Below are positions 27,340 through 36,263 of a DNA stretch of 60,564 nucleotides, in pieces; position 1 is the first letter of the stretch; each line of letters starts with the position of its first letter. Origin of the DNA: Pirellulales bacterium (GTDB taxonomy: Bacteria > Planctomycetota > Planctomycetia > Pirellulales > Thermoguttaceae); assembly GCA_016928165.1 (NCBI GenBank), contig JAFGLH010000118.1:1-60564 (forward strand). Reading direction: 5' to 3'. The position numbers and the translations under genes were made by a program. The notes beneath the pieces were generated by a model, which was not told where the DNA came from, made no database searches, and saw only the letters and a program-made list of their open reading frames with translations.

Positions 27340-27664
27340 AGAGAACGACTCCTTCCGTGGCTGCCTCAAACAGGATGTGGCCCGGGGTATCCGACCAGTC
27401 GGCGAAGTCTTAACGGCTGACCACCAACACGTCGGCCGGCAGACGCAACGGGCTAAGCACTCGCATCAAACGGACCATTTCCGCGGCCGCGTCCGTCACG
27501 TCACGCTCGACCACCAGCAAGTCCAGATCGCTGCCGGCGTCGGCGCCATTGCGGGCATAGGAGCCGAAAAGAATGATCCTCTCCGGATCGGCGGCCTGCC
27601 GCAGCATTTCCGCCGCGCGGGCGATGGTCGTTTGGTCGATCACGAGGGTGCTATTGAGGACCAT
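27326..27664 (-). pseudogene. MNT-type nucleotidyltransferase antitoxin with premature stop
   Basis: The open part (27410-27664, 84 residues) has the minimal nucleotidyltransferase signature LFGSYARNGADAGSDLDLLV. It ends ADVLVVSR then TAA. Reading on in frame gives DFADWSDTPGHILFEAATEG then VVLYEAA and a TGA at 27326, which is how full-length MNT proteins of this family end. A single nonsense change (for example CAA to TAA) therefore truncated a 112-residue antitoxin. Its original end overlaps the HEPN start (27339) by 14 nt, the usual operon layout. The short form may still fold, but loss of toxin activity would relax selection on it. Confidence 0.75.
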
Positions 27665-27684
27665 TGCATCTCTTTTGCGACTAA

Positions 27685-27936
27685 TTAATGCGCCAACATG
27701 GCTGTCAGCAGAAAAACGAATACATTCGTCGCTAGCCATCCAATTGAACGAGTGTTGCCTAGCAGGAAGAGCAGCATCTCTATTGTGGCAACAACGGACG
27801 AAAATGCAAGACCAGCCCACATGAGTTGACCGCTGATGTCGCAGGAAACGAAAAAATGCAACGGCAATAGCCCTGCGGCGAACAATACTAGCATAAAGGC
27901 AACATGATGAGAGGTCGTGCGTGTTGCAAACTTCAT
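27685..27936 (-). CDS. Small membrane protein, unknown
   Basis: The 83-residue frame contains two or three hydrophobic helices (HVAFMLVLFAAGLLPLHFFV, MWAGLAFSSVVATIEMLLFL, GWLATNVFVFLLTAMLAH). It ends 20 nt before the MNT start on the same strand. I recognise no family, and the ribosome site is weak (GGAA). The good membrane topology argues for a real gene, but its shortness leaves doubt. Confidence 0.5.
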   Translation of the reverse strand: MKFATRTTSHHVAFMLVLFAAGLLPLHFFVSCDISGQLMWAGLAFSSVVATIEMLLFLLGNTRSIGWLATNVFVFLLTAMLAH

Positions 27937-28026
27937 TTTTCCGTTGTCTTCGTGCGTTTACCTTTCAATATACGCAGCAATTGCGACATAACTATCCCGG
28001 GAGTCAATAAACGTTTTACGCCTTTC

Positions 28027-28112
28027 CCCGCGACGGCAGTCGCGGGCGTTTCGATTCACTCTTCTCCCTTCCCTCGTGCCCCCTCCGCCGGGGCGCGACC
28101 AACGGTCGTGGC
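28027..28112. repeat. Two family D palindromes upstream of the small membrane protein
   Basis: CCCGCGACGGCAGTCGCGGG (28027-28046) and GCGCGACCAACGGTCGTGGC (28093-28112) lie in the 210-nt gap after recA. No gene is visible there. Confidence 0.6.
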
Positions 28113-28146
28113 TATATGGGATCGTCGTGACCAATACCAAGCGGCT

Positions 28147-29241
28147 TTATGACTCTTCAACCGTGTTATCCGCCGCTTCATCCGCTTCATCCGGCGCGGC
28201 CATGCCGACGGCGACGAGGACTTTTTGCCGCAACTCCTCGACCAGTTTGGGATTCTCCTTGAGATATTCGCGGACCTTCTCGCGTCCTTGGCCGAGCTGC
28301 ACGTCTCCGTAGCGAAACCATGCCCCCACGCGGCCGACCAGCTTATTCGCCAAAGCCAGGTCTAGTATGTCCGCCTCGTAGCTGATGCCGCTGTCGTGCA
28401 TCATGTCGAACTCGGCGACGCGGAACGGCGGGGCCACCTTGTTCTTGACAACTTTCGCCCGCACCCGCTGGCCCGTCACCTGGTCGCCCTCCTTGATCTG
28501 GCTGATCCGTCGGACGTCGATCCGGCAGGAGGCGTAGAACTTCAGCGCCCGGCCGCCGGGTGTCGTTTCCGGATTGCCGAACATCACGCCGATCTTCTCG
28601 CGGATCTGGTTGATGAAGATCACCGAGGTCTTCGACTTCGAGATCGCGCCAGTCAGCTTGCGCATCGACTGGCTCATCAGCCGGGCTTGCAAGCCGACGT
28701 GCGAATCGCCGATCTCTCCGTCAAGCTCCTTCTTGGGGACGAGGGCCGCCACCGAGTCGACCACGGCCACGTCCACGGAGTTGCTTCTGATGAGCAGTTC
28801 GGTGATGTGCATCGCCTCTTCGCCGCTGCCCGGCTGGCTGACCAGCAGATTTTCCAGTTCGACGCCGAGTTTTTTTGCCCAGGTTGGGTCCAGGGCGTGC
28901 TCGGCATCGATAAAGGCGGCGATGCCGCCTCGGCGCTGGGCGCTGGCGATCACGTGCAGGGCAAGGGTCGTCTTGCCGCTCGATTCCGGTCCGAAGATTT
29001 CCACCACCCGGCCGCAGGGAATCCCCTGACCGCCCAGGGCGATGTCCAACGAGAGGCTGCCGGTCGGAATGCCCTTAATCGGGGCGGCCGTGTCCACGCC
29101 CAGCGGCATGATGGCCCCCTCGCCGAACTCCTTTTCGATCTGGGCGACGGTGTCTTTCAGCCGCGGATGGTCGTCGAGGATTGTCGCCGCGCCGCTTTTG
29201 CCGGCGGCTTTTCGCATCGTTTGCGTGCTTTTCTTGGCCAT
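28147..29241 (-). CDS. recA: Recombinase A
   Basis: RecA, 364 residues, is an ATP-dependent strand-exchange protein and SOS co-protease. The P-loop GPESSGKTT begins at residue 84. Also visible are [72 protein letters not shown] and the C-terminal [25 protein letters not shown]. The N-terminal extension of about 20 residues ([18 protein letters not shown]) is longer than in E. coli but usual in several phyla. A LexA-like palindrome lies 50 nt upstream. The neighbours are unrelated. Confidence 0.97.
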   Translation of the reverse strand: MAKKSTQTMRKAAGKSGAATILDDHPRLKDTVAQIEKEFGEGAIMPLGVDTAAPIKGIPTGSLSLDIALGGQGIPCGRVVEIFGPESSGKTTLALHVIASAQRRGGIAAFIDAEHALDPTWAKKLGVELENLLVSQPGSGEEAMHITELLIRSNSVDVAVVDSVAALVPKKELDGEIGDSHVGLQARLMSQSMRKLTGAISKSKTSVIFINQIREKIGVMFGNPETTPGGRALKFYASCRIDVRRISQIKEGDQVTGQRVRAKVVKNKVAPPFRVAEFDMMHDSGISYEADILDLALANKLVGRVGAWFRYGDVQLGQGREKVREYLKENPKLVEELRQKVLVAVGMAAPDEADEAADNTVEES

Positions 29242-29290
29242 CGGTTATCTCGCTTATTGCATACTAGGGGTGGACACAATACATGAACTT

Positions 29291-29306
29291 GTGTATATGT
29301 ATACAG
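29291..29306 (-). promoter_or_regulatory. Possible LexA/SOS operator upstream of recA
   Basis: On the recA strand the site reads CTGTATACATATACAC, one base off the E. coli pattern CTGT-N8-ACAG, with the alternating AT centre typical of strong boxes. It lies 50 nt upstream of the start codon. Planctomycete LexA specificity may differ, so this is only a suggestion. Confidence 0.4.
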
Positions 29307-29456
29307 TCCTTGCTCGAACGATGCAAGGGGTGTTTGCATTGGCACGATGCCCCCGCGACGGTTGATCTTACCGGGCGGAGCGAATTTTGACGAGGGGGGC
29401 GCGACGCTCTATGTTTTGCGGCCTACGGTACGTCGGCCTTGTTTCAGCACACAATG

Positions 29457-29485
29457 TTGGTGTGGCAGTTCAACTGCCACACCAT
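29457..29485. repeat. Family B palindrome
   Basis: TTGGTGTGGCAGTT-C-AACTGCCACACCA is a compensated variant, with both arms changed so pairing is kept. The 342-nt gap between recA and the EamA gene also holds a CCACGCGG/CCGCGTGG hairpin (29497-29519). Confidence 0.8.
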
Positions 29486-29583
29486 CGCAAATCCACGCGG
29501 CCCTTGCCCCGCGTGGACGCGGGGGCTAAACTTTTTCCTTGATCCCTACCCCTTGAACCCTGATCCCCGACCCCTCAAAACCT

Positions 29584-30555
29584 TTGGCGCCCACAACATC
29601 CAACCGTGGTTCACTTTCGGGCGTCGCCTTTTGCCTCGTCTCGGCGCTGGGATACTCCGCCTCGAACGTCTTTATGCGCCAGTTGACCACGGGTGATTGC
29701 GACCCGTTCTGGGCGGTCTTCAATCGCGAACTGGTCACGCCGGTCTTCGTCGGACTGTGGCTCCTCTGGCAAGCGGCCCGGGGTCGAAACGCGCTGCCGA
29801 AAGGACGCGAGCTGGGCCTGCTGCTGGCCGTGGGCCTGTTGATCCAATTGGCCGGCAATGTTTGCGTGCAATGGTCGCTCGGTGTGGTGGGGCTGGCGGT
29901 GACGATTCCCGCCATGTTCGGCGCGATGATTACCTGCGGGGCGATTATCGGAAGGGTTTGGCTCAAAGAACGCGTCTCGACCCGTTCGATCGTCGCCATT
30001 GCCGTGCTGCTCGGTTCGCTGGCGCTGCTGGGAGTCGGGGCGGAGGCGTCGGGCCGCTCAATCGCCACGGCGAAATCCATCGCCCCAGATCCGCTGCTGA
30101 TGGTCCTTGGCGTGGCAGCCGCCGGGCTGGCCGGCGCGGTATATGCGCTGCTCAGCGCGACAATCCGCCGCAGCGTTACCGGCAATACGTCTCCGGCGGC
30201 AGTGGCATTCCTGGTCACACTGATGGGCGTAGTCGGCCTGGGACCGATATGTCTTTATCGGCTCGGCCTCCCGACCATGATGGATACGCCCGTCGAACAA
30301 TTCGCATTGATGATTGCCGCCGGGGCGTTCAATCTCGTCGCCTTCTTGGCGCTCATCCACGGCTTGCAGCGGACGGCCGTCTTTCACGCCAACGCGGTGA
30401 ACGCCTCGCAGGTGGCGATGGCGGCCGTGGCGGGATTGGCGCTGTTCGCCGAGCCGCCCACCGCGTGGCTGTTGCTGGGGGTTTGTCTGACGATTGTCGG
30501 CATTGCGTCGATCGACCGCCCCGCCGAGGCGGTCGAGGAAATCCCCCCGCCGTAA
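29584..30555 (+). CDS. EamA/DMT-family transporter
   Basis: This integral membrane protein of 323 residues has about ten helices arranged as two EamA repeats. The first spans GVAFCLVSALGYSASNVFMR to VLLGSLALLGVG, the second LLMVLGVAAAGLAGAVYALL to LLLGVCLTIVGIASI. DMT exporters move small metabolites; the substrate is unknown. The start is probably the TTG at 29584, as no ATG or GTG precedes the first helix. No ribosome site is evident. A perfect family B palindrome follows its stop codon. Confidence 0.85.
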   Translation: MAPTTSNRGSLSGVAFCLVSALGYSASNVFMRQLTTGDCDPFWAVFNRELVTPVFVGLWLLWQAARGRNALPKGRELGLLLAVGLLIQLAGNVCVQWSLGVVGLAVTIPAMFGAMITCGAIIGRVWLKERVSTRSIVAIAVLLGSLALLGVGAEASGRSIATAKSIAPDPLLMVLGVAAAGLAGAVYALLSATIRRSVTGNTSPAAVAFLVTLMGVVGLGPICLYRLGLPTMMDTPVEQFALMIAAGAFNLVAFLALIHGLQRTAVFHANAVNASQVAMAAVAGLALFAEPPTAWLLLGVCLTIVGIASIDRPAEAVEEIPPP

Positions 30556-30560
30556 CATTC

Positions 30561-30593
30561 TGTTGGGGTGGCAGTTGAACTGCCACCCCAACA
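30561..30593. repeat. Family B palindrome, perfect reference copy
   Basis: TGTTGGGGTGGCAGTT, one G, then AACTGCCACCCCAACA is a perfect 33-nt palindrome just after the EamA stop codon. It is the reference for the family. Further copies are at 2308, 10338, 13084, 22085, 29457, 39445, 41513, 43551, 43588 and 58875. Confidence 0.9.
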
Positions 30594-30672
30594 CGGAATT
30601 GAAGCTCGGCTTTACAGTTTGAACGGTTTCTGTTGAAATAGCCGACGGTATTTTCTTTTTCTCGACAAAAAG

Positions 30673-30694
30673 CCCCGCGACTGCGGTCGCGGGG
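30673..30694. repeat. Family D palindrome
   Basis: CCCCGCGACTGCGGTCGCGG (plus GG) forms an almost perfect stem 50 nt upstream of the NuoF-like gene. Confidence 0.6.
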
Positions 30695-30743
30695 GTAGAT
30701 ATGCAATGCGGTTTTTCTCGACCAACACTCACCGGGGGCGTTC

Positions 30744-32927
30744 GTGACAACAAAAATCTTCAAACAATACGAGGCCTTGGCGCTCCGCGCGGCGGAAACA
30801 CTCAAGCAACAGGCCGCCGGCGATAAAATCCGCATCCAGGTCGGATCGGCCACCTGCGAACACGCCGCCGGAAGCCGCGACGTGCTCGACGAGTTCCAAA
30901 AACACATCGCCGCCTCCGCCCGAGACGACCTCGTCCTACACCGCACCGGTTGCACGGGCCGGTGCAGCCGCGAGCCTATCGTCGGCGTTTTCATCCCCGG
31001 TCAATTGCCGGTCAAGTACGAGCGGGTGGATCGCCAACTCGCCCATGAGATATTCACCCAACACATTCTACAAGGCCAACCGATCTTGGATCGCGTGCTG
31101 GACGGCCCGCTCGGCGACCTCTCGCGGCGCGAAGCGCTCATCTGTGGCAGCGTCCGCTGCGGATGGAAAGGTCCCAAGCCGTTCAAGGAAATACTGGAAG
31201 AAAAGCTCCTCGCCGCCGGGCTGACCGACGAGCAGATACACGTCACCCAGGCACATTGCTTCGGCGCCTGCAACACAAAGGAAGCGGGCCACTATTCGCA
31301 CCTGATGATTCAGCCCGACCGCGTGTTCTATCGGGTCGAGAGCAACGACCAACTCGATGAGATCATCCGGGAACATCTGATTGGTGGAAAGCCCGTCGAG
31401 CGGTTGCTCGCGCCCGGCAACACGGTCGGACGCAACTTCCTTGAACTCTACGGCGACGTATCGTTCTTCAACCGCCAGAGCCGAGTGGCGTTGCGCCACA
31501 ACGGCGTGATCGACCCGGAGAGCGTCGAGGAGTATTTCCACTACCACGGCTTCCGGGCATTGACCACCGTGCTGGAAAAGAACGACCCGCAGTGGCTGAT
31601 CGAGGAAATCACCCGCTCGAAGCTCCGCGGACGCGGCGGCGGCGGCTATCCGACCGGCAAGAAATGGCGGATGGGCCGCGACGCCAAGGATAAAATCAAA
31701 TACCTCATCTGCAACGCCGACGAAGGCGACCCCGGCGCGTTCATGGACCGCAGCATGTTGGAGAGCGATCCGCTGAACGTCGTCGAGGGGATGATTATCG
31801 GCGGCTTCGCCATCGGCGCGCACCAGGGATTTTTCTACGTCCGGGCCGAGTACCCGTTGGCCATCGAGCGGATACAAAAGGCGATCGACGAGTGTCACCA
31901 GTGGGGCCTGCTGGGCAAGGACATCCTCGGCTCGGGCTTCGATTTCGATCTGGAAATACGCCTCGGCGCGGGGGCCTTCGTCTGCGGCGAGGAGACGGCC
32001 CTGATCCATTCGATCGAGGGCGAACGGGGACAACCGCGCGTCCGCCCGCCGTATCCGACCGAGCGCGGCCTCTGGGGCCGGCCGACCGTGATAAACAACG
32101 TCGAGACGTTCGCCAATGTCACGGCGATCATCAACTACGGGGCCGACTGGTTCGCCCGCATCGGCAGCGAGAAAAGTGGCGGCACCAAGGTCTTCGCCCT
32201 GGCCGGAAAGGTCCGCCACACCGGCCTGGTCGAGGTGCCGATGGGCACGACGCTGCGGACGGTCGTCGAGGAAATCGGCGGCGGCGTGGCCGGCGGAAAA
32301 AAGCTCAAAGCGATCCAAACCGGCGGCCCGGCCGGCGGATGCATACCCGCCTCGCAGGTCGATCTGCCCGTCGATTACGACACACTGACGCAGGCCGGCT
32401 CGATCATGGGCAGCGGCGGAATGATCGTGCTGGACGAAGACGACTGCATGGTAGATATCGCCAAGTATTTTATGACCTTCTCGCAGGACGAGTCGTGCGG
32501 CAAATGCACCCCCTGCCGCGAAGGCACCACACGGATGCTGGAAATCCTCGAACGGATCACCACCGGCCGCGGCGAGCCGGAAGACCTCGATAAGCTGAAG
32601 CGGCTCGGGTTGTTGATGAAGAAGGCGTCGCTCTGCGGCTTGGGTCGGGCGGCCGCCAACCCGGTCCTCAGCACATTGGAGCACTACCGCGAAGAGTACG
32701 AGGCACACGTAGTCGAGCGGCGTTGTCCGGCCCACAAGTGCACGGCGTTGATCCACTACGAAATCGATCCGGAGAAATGCGTCGGATGCACCGTCTGCGC
32801 CCGATACTGTCCGGTGTCGTGCATCTCCGGCGAGCGGAAAGAGCCGCACGAGATCAACCAGGCGCGTTGCATCAAGTGCGGACGTTGTTTCGAGGTTTGT
32901 CGCTTCGAGGCAGTTAAACGGATGTAG
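30744..32927 (+). CDS. NuoF/HydB-like NADH-binding flavoprotein with extra Fe-S domains
   Basis: The 727-residue flavoprotein has two N-terminal thioredoxin-like [2Fe-2S]-type domains: CEHAAGS with TGCTGRCSREP, then ICGSVRCGW with AHCFGACNTKEAG. The NuoF core has KLRGRGGGGYPTGKKW, CNADEGDPGAFMDR, GAGAFVCGEETALI, RGLWGRPTVINNVET and an SLBB segment. The 4Fe-4S motif is SCGKCTPCREGT. Two C-terminal ferredoxin clusters follow (CVGCTVCARYCP and CIKCGRCFEVC). This matches the beta subunit of NAD-linked, often electron-bifurcating hydrogenases or formate dehydrogenases more than respiratory NuoF. No NuoE, hydrogenase or dehydrogenase gene is adjacent, so the partner is unknown. It oxidises or reduces NAD(P)H in the cytoplasm. 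Confidence 0.88.
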   Translation: MTTKIFKQYEALALRAAETLKQQAAGDKIRIQVGSATCEHAAGSRDVLDEFQKHIAASARDDLVLHRTGCTGRCSREPIVGVFIPGQLPVKYERVDRQLAHEIFTQHILQGQPILDRVLDGPLGDLSRREALICGSVRCGWKGPKPFKEILEEKLLAAGLTDEQIHVTQAHCFGACNTKEAGHYSHLMIQPDRVFYRVESNDQLDEIIREHLIGGKPVERLLAPGNTVGRNFLELYGDVSFFNRQSRVALRHNGVIDPESVEEYFHYHGFRALTTVLEKNDPQWLIEEITRSKLRGRGGGGYPTGKKWRMGRDAKDKIKYLICNADEGDPGAFMDRSMLESDPLNVVEGMIIGGFAIGAHQGFFYVRAEYPLAIERIQKAIDECHQWGLLGKDILGSGFDFDLEIRLGAGAFVCGEETALIHSIEGERGQPRVRPPYPTERGLWGRPTVINNVETFANVTAIINYGADWFARIGSEKSGGTKVFALAGKVRHTGLVEVPMGTTLRTVVEEIGGGVAGGKKLKAIQTGGPAGGCIPASQVDLPVDYDTLTQAGSIMGSGGMIVLDEDDCMVDIAKYFMTFSQDESCGKCTPCREGTTRMLEILERITTGRGEPEDLDKLKRLGLLMKKASLCGLGRAAANPVLSTLEHYREEYEAHVVERRCPAHKCTALIHYEIDPEKCVGCTVCARYCPVSCISGERKEPHEINQARCIKCGRCFEVCRFEAVKRM

Positions 32928-33022
32928 GGGTCGGGGTTTGGGGGCGGGGGAATGACGAGAATGAATTTTCGTACAGTCCCCTCTGATGCCGTTGCCCGCG
33001 TCGGCGGGCGGCACGGACGAAA

Positions 33023-33080
33023 CAAGAAGGCCGGTTTGCGACCCGGCAAAAACGATCGCCGGGCTTCAATCCGGCCTATA
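33023..33080. repeat. GC-rich inverted repeat between convergent genes
   Basis: GGCCGGTTTGCGACCCGGC and GCCGGGCTTCAATCCGGCC can pair around about 10 nt. They lie in the gap between the NuoF-like gene and the TonB-receptor gene, together with a CCCTCACCCCC-type repeat fragment (33110-33140). Confidence 0.5.
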
Positions 33081-33154
33081 ATACTTGCCCTTCATCCCAC
33101 TACCCTCACCCCCGACGTCTTTCCCGCACGGCGTGAGAGGGGAAAGACGGCCAT

Positions 33155-35212
33155 TCAATACGCCATCGTGAAGCCGCCGTAGAAGGTCCGGCCGGGGCCG
33201 GCCGGGATCGTGTTGATCACGCCCCGCTGGAACTCGACGTGGTTGAGCGGCTCGTTGAACAGATTTTGGATCAGGAACTGAAGGGTCATTTGCCGGTCCA
33301 TGTTCCAGTTGAAGCGGCGGTTCAGATCGAGGGTCGTGTTGAGGCTGGCCAGATGGTATGCGGCGGCGGCGGGATTGACGGGCAGGGCCGCGGCGGGTTC
33401 GGGTCGCGTGCCGTAGAAGACGTCCATCAGGGCGAGTTTCAGCCCGCGGTCGTTGTGATAAACCGCGCCCATCTTTGCCATCCACAGCGGGGCGGCGGTC
33501 ACGTTGCACCGGCCCTCATAGGTGTTGTTTTGGTAGGTGGCCGATCCGACCCATCGCCATTGCCCGTTGAGACGCCACTCGTTTTCCAGTTCCACCCCCT
33601 GGAACTTCAGGCCGCCAAGGTTGACGTATGTTTCCGGGAACGTGCCAGTCCTCACGATCGAGTCGAAGTAGTCGCTGTGGAAATAAGTGGCCGCCAGGCG
33701 ATAGTCCTCGGTGCGGTAGGCGATCTGGGCGTCGAAGGTCTGGATAACCTCCGGCACGAGGTTGGGATTGCCCATTACGACGCCCGGCACGTTGATGTAC
33801 CGTTCGGGGTAATAAGGCGAGCGGAACGCCTGCCCATAGAGAAACTTCAGCGTCCATTTGTCGCTTGGCGAGAGGACAACGCCCGCCCGCGGCACGATGC
33901 CTCCGGGAACGACGCCGGGCATGTTGCCCTGCGCCCCGCCGACCAGCTTCAACCAGTCGTTCACCCGGTAGTCGAGTTGCATGTAGGCGCTGTACCAAAT
34001 TTCGCGGAACCAGGAAACGGGCGAGAAAGGCCCCATCACGGCGCTGCCGGCATGGCCGTCGACCACGCCGCCGATCGTCATATCCATGCCGTCCCACAAC
34101 TCCGACCTGTAGGTCCCCTCGAAGAGGAAGCTGTGCGACGTGCTTACGAAGTCGATGTCCGGAATGACGCTCGGCATCGAACCGCCCTGGTAATTGTAGG
34201 TGAAATGCAGGTCCAGGCTGCGGCGTTCGTCGATTTCGTGAAGATATCCGAAATCGGTGAAGACGCGCGTGTTGATCGATTGAATTAGGGGCCAGGCGGG
34301 GGCCGTGCCCACGATATCCACAAGCGGTCGGGCGACGTATAGATTGGCCGCGAAGTTGTTGTCGCGATACATGGCGAACACGCCGGTGTTGTCCTCGCCG
34401 TAGAGGCCCGTGTCGGTCTGCATGTCTTCCAGCGTGGCGGCAAAGGGCCAACCCTTGGAGCGATTGTACATCGCCCCGGCGTAGTATCCCCGGCAGTCGT
34501 TTCCGTTGCCCGCAGCCAGCGAATACGACTGCCAGGCGTAGGAGCCGCCGAGGACGGAGGCGTGCAGCGTCGGCTCTTTGGGGTTTTTGGTGACGACGTT
34601 GATCACTCCGGTAAAGGCGTTGGTGCCGTAGAGGACCGATCCGGGGCCGCGAATCACCTCGATCCGCTCGATCATGTGGATGGGAAACGCGGTGTAGATC
34701 GACGAATACAAGCCGCCGCTGAGTATTTCTCGGCTGGGGCGTCCGTTGATCAACACCAACACGTGGTTAGCCTCGTGGGTGGCGAGATCGCCGCGGATCG
34801 AGGCGATGTTGCGCGGATACATGAAGCTGCCGGTCATGTAGACGCTGGTGGCCCACTCGAGCGCTTCGTAGAGGTTCTTCGCCCCGAATTCGGCGATGTC
34901 CTGGGCAGTGATCACGTCGACGATGCCCGGCGCCTCGGAGGCCTTTTCCACGGTTTTCGAGACCGCCTCGACGAGCGGATCGGTGAAAGTCGGCTCCTTG
35001 ACCGTGACTTTACCCAATGTTTCCAGGTCGAGATCGAGAAGTTTTTTAAGCTCGGGGTCCGCTCCGCCGGCCTTGTCGGTCCGTCCCTCGGCCTCGGCGC
35101 CCGGCGGCGACGGAGCGGGGCGCAGGTCTTGCGCCAAGAGGAATGTTCCCGCGTGGAAACCGACCATTGCAAGAGCAATGCCCCGAATCAATATCGAAGC
35201 CGTCGAACGCAC
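33155..35212 (-). CDS. TonB-dependent outer-membrane receptor
   Basis: About 685 residues. A signal peptide (STASILIRGIALAMVGFHAG) is followed by a short linker and LLDLDLETLGKVTVKEP. The plug domain has IVDVITAQDIAEFGAKNLYE, IRGDLATHEANHVLVLINGR and IERIEVIRGPGSVLYGTNAF. A 22-strand type barrel ends in RTFYGGFTMAY. The ligand (siderophore, cobalamin, sugar or metal) is not deducible. The GTG at 35212 is chosen: GGGGAGG precedes it and the signal peptide begins there; the frame stays open to 35314. It is monocistronic, with no TonB/ExbBD or transporter genes nearby. Confidence 0.9.
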   Translation of the reverse strand: MRSTASILIRGIALAMVGFHAGTFLLAQDLRPAPSPPGAEAEGRTDKAGGADPELKKLLDLDLETLGKVTVKEPTFTDPLVEAVSKTVEKASEAPGIVDVITAQDIAEFGAKNLYEALEWATSVYMTGSFMYPRNIASIRGDLATHEANHVLVLINGRPSREILSGGLYSSIYTAFPIHMIERIEVIRGPGSVLYGTNAFTGVINVVTKNPKEPTLHASVLGGSYAWQSYSLAAGNGNDCRGYYAGAMYNRSKGWPFAATLEDMQTDTGLYGEDNTGVFAMYRDNNFAANLYVARPLVDIVGTAPAWPLIQSINTRVFTDFGYLHEIDERRSLDLHFTYNYQGGSMPSVIPDIDFVSTSHSFLFEGTYRSELWDGMDMTIGGVVDGHAGSAVMGPFSPVSWFREIWYSAYMQLDYRVNDWLKLVGGAQGNMPGVVPGGIVPRAGVVLSPSDKWTLKFLYGQAFRSPYYPERYINVPGVVMGNPNLVPEVIQTFDAQIAYRTEDYRLAATYFHSDYFDSIVRTGTFPETYVNLGGLKFQGVELENEWRLNGQWRWVGSATYQNNTYEGRCNVTAAPLWMAKMGAVYHNDRGLKLALMDVFYGTRPEPAAALPVNPAAAAYHLASLNTTLDLNRRFNWNMDRQMTLQFLIQNLFNEPLNHVEFQRGVINTIPAGPGRTFYGGFTMAY

Positions 35213-35513
35213 GGCCACCTCCCCGGATGTCAGGATTTGGAAGGTTCTTTTTTTCCCCCCATGTCGTATTTCCGACACTACCCCCACGAGAAGCGTCATG
35301 TTGATAATCGACATACGGCGAACTCGTGCTGGACGGTTTCGGCCGTCTTGCGAGTATTTCTCGCCCTCTCATAATGCGAACATTCGTCATAACCCACATG
35401 GCCGGCATAATGCGTCGTAGAGATTTGAGGAGAATATGCGTCGGTTGCCGAGTGCGGACCCGGAGGGAAACGGCCCGCCAAAAAACTTGATGTCCATCGG
35501 TTTGCCAGCGTCT
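35213..35513. other. Gap upstream of the TonB receptor; only small hairpins seen
   Basis: No gene or known riboswitch was recognised. On the minus strand two similar short stems occur, GCGAG-AAATA-CTCGC and TGTCG-GAAATA-CGACA, within the probable leader of the receptor gene. They could be regulatory but may be chance. Confidence 0.3.
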
Positions 35514-36263
35514 TCAAAACGCCTCGAAGACGGACCCGAGCGAGAAATAAACGCCGGCCGCGACGAACAGCCAGCCGGTGAGTTGTCTGGCCCACCATTC
35601 GATCTTGGAAAGAACGTTATATGCCGTGCCGACCGCCTTGGCGCTGTAGGCCAGGGCGAACGCCACCGCTATCACCGGCAATGCCGTGCCGACGCCGTAA
35701 ACCACGGGCAAAACAATCGTTCCGCCAGCCAACGCGGCCGAGGGCAGGTCGATGCCGATCCCGTCGAGGACCGCGGCGATCGAGCCGCTCTCGGCGCCCA
35801 TTATCAGGCTGACCAGCCCGAAAAACCAAGTGGCCGAGATGGGACAAAACGAGACGGCGAAGAGGATACCCAACGGCAGCGCACCCCAGACGCCCATCGC
35901 GTCGATCCGCTTTTGGAGCCGGTCGTTCATCAACGGACTGCCGCCGAAAGAGATCACGCCGACCAGAAACATGCCCAGCAGCAGAAAGATCGGTCCCAAG
36001 ACCAGATGCATGTATTTTTGCAGGAAGACCGACACGGCGGGAATCGATAGTGCCGTGGTGGTCAACAACACGGCCAAGGCCAGATAGAGCAGGCAGCGTC
36101 CGAGCGTGTAGAGCAGCCCGGCGTGGATGATCGCCCTCGAATCGCCCACCTTGAGGCCGACGTAGGAGACGGCCGCGATATTGGTGGCCAGCGGGCAGGG
36201 GCTGATCGAAGTCAACACGCCCAGGTACAACGCCGCGCCGATATACAGCAAATAGGCCGTCAC
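35514..36263 (-). CDS. arsG: ArsG-family (CcdA/SafE-like) efflux permease
   Basis: The membrane protein of 249 residues has six or seven helices. The first block, GVLTSISPCPLATNIAAVSY, has the SPCPLATN signature. A second, GILFAVSFCPISATWFFGLV, repeats the Cys-Pro motif. This matches the family annotated as aromatic aminobenzylarsenical efflux permease ArsG. Alternatives are other CcdA-like thiol-redox transporters that carry electrons through the paired cysteines. The gene overlaps the ArsF-like gene by 4 nt and ends the arsR operon, which supports a joint role with it. Confidence 0.75.
   Translation of the reverse strand: MTAYLLYIGAALYLGVLTSISPCPLATNIAAVSYVGLKVGDSRAIIHAGLLYTLGRCLLYLALAVLLTTTALSIPAVSVFLQKYMHLVLGPIFLLLGMFLVGVISFGGSPLMNDRLQKRIDAMGVWGALPLGILFAVSFCPISATWFFGLVSLIMGAESGSIAAVLDGIGIDLPSAALAGGTIVLPVVYGVGTALPVIAVAFALAYSAKAVGTAYNVLSKIEWWARQLTGWLFVAAGVYFSLGSVFEAF

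Noticed and set aside
35213-35513. Cobalamin or other riboswitch upstream of the TonB-dependent receptor
   Set aside because: I looked for the B12-box and related conserved blocks in the leader and found none; only short non-specific stems are present.
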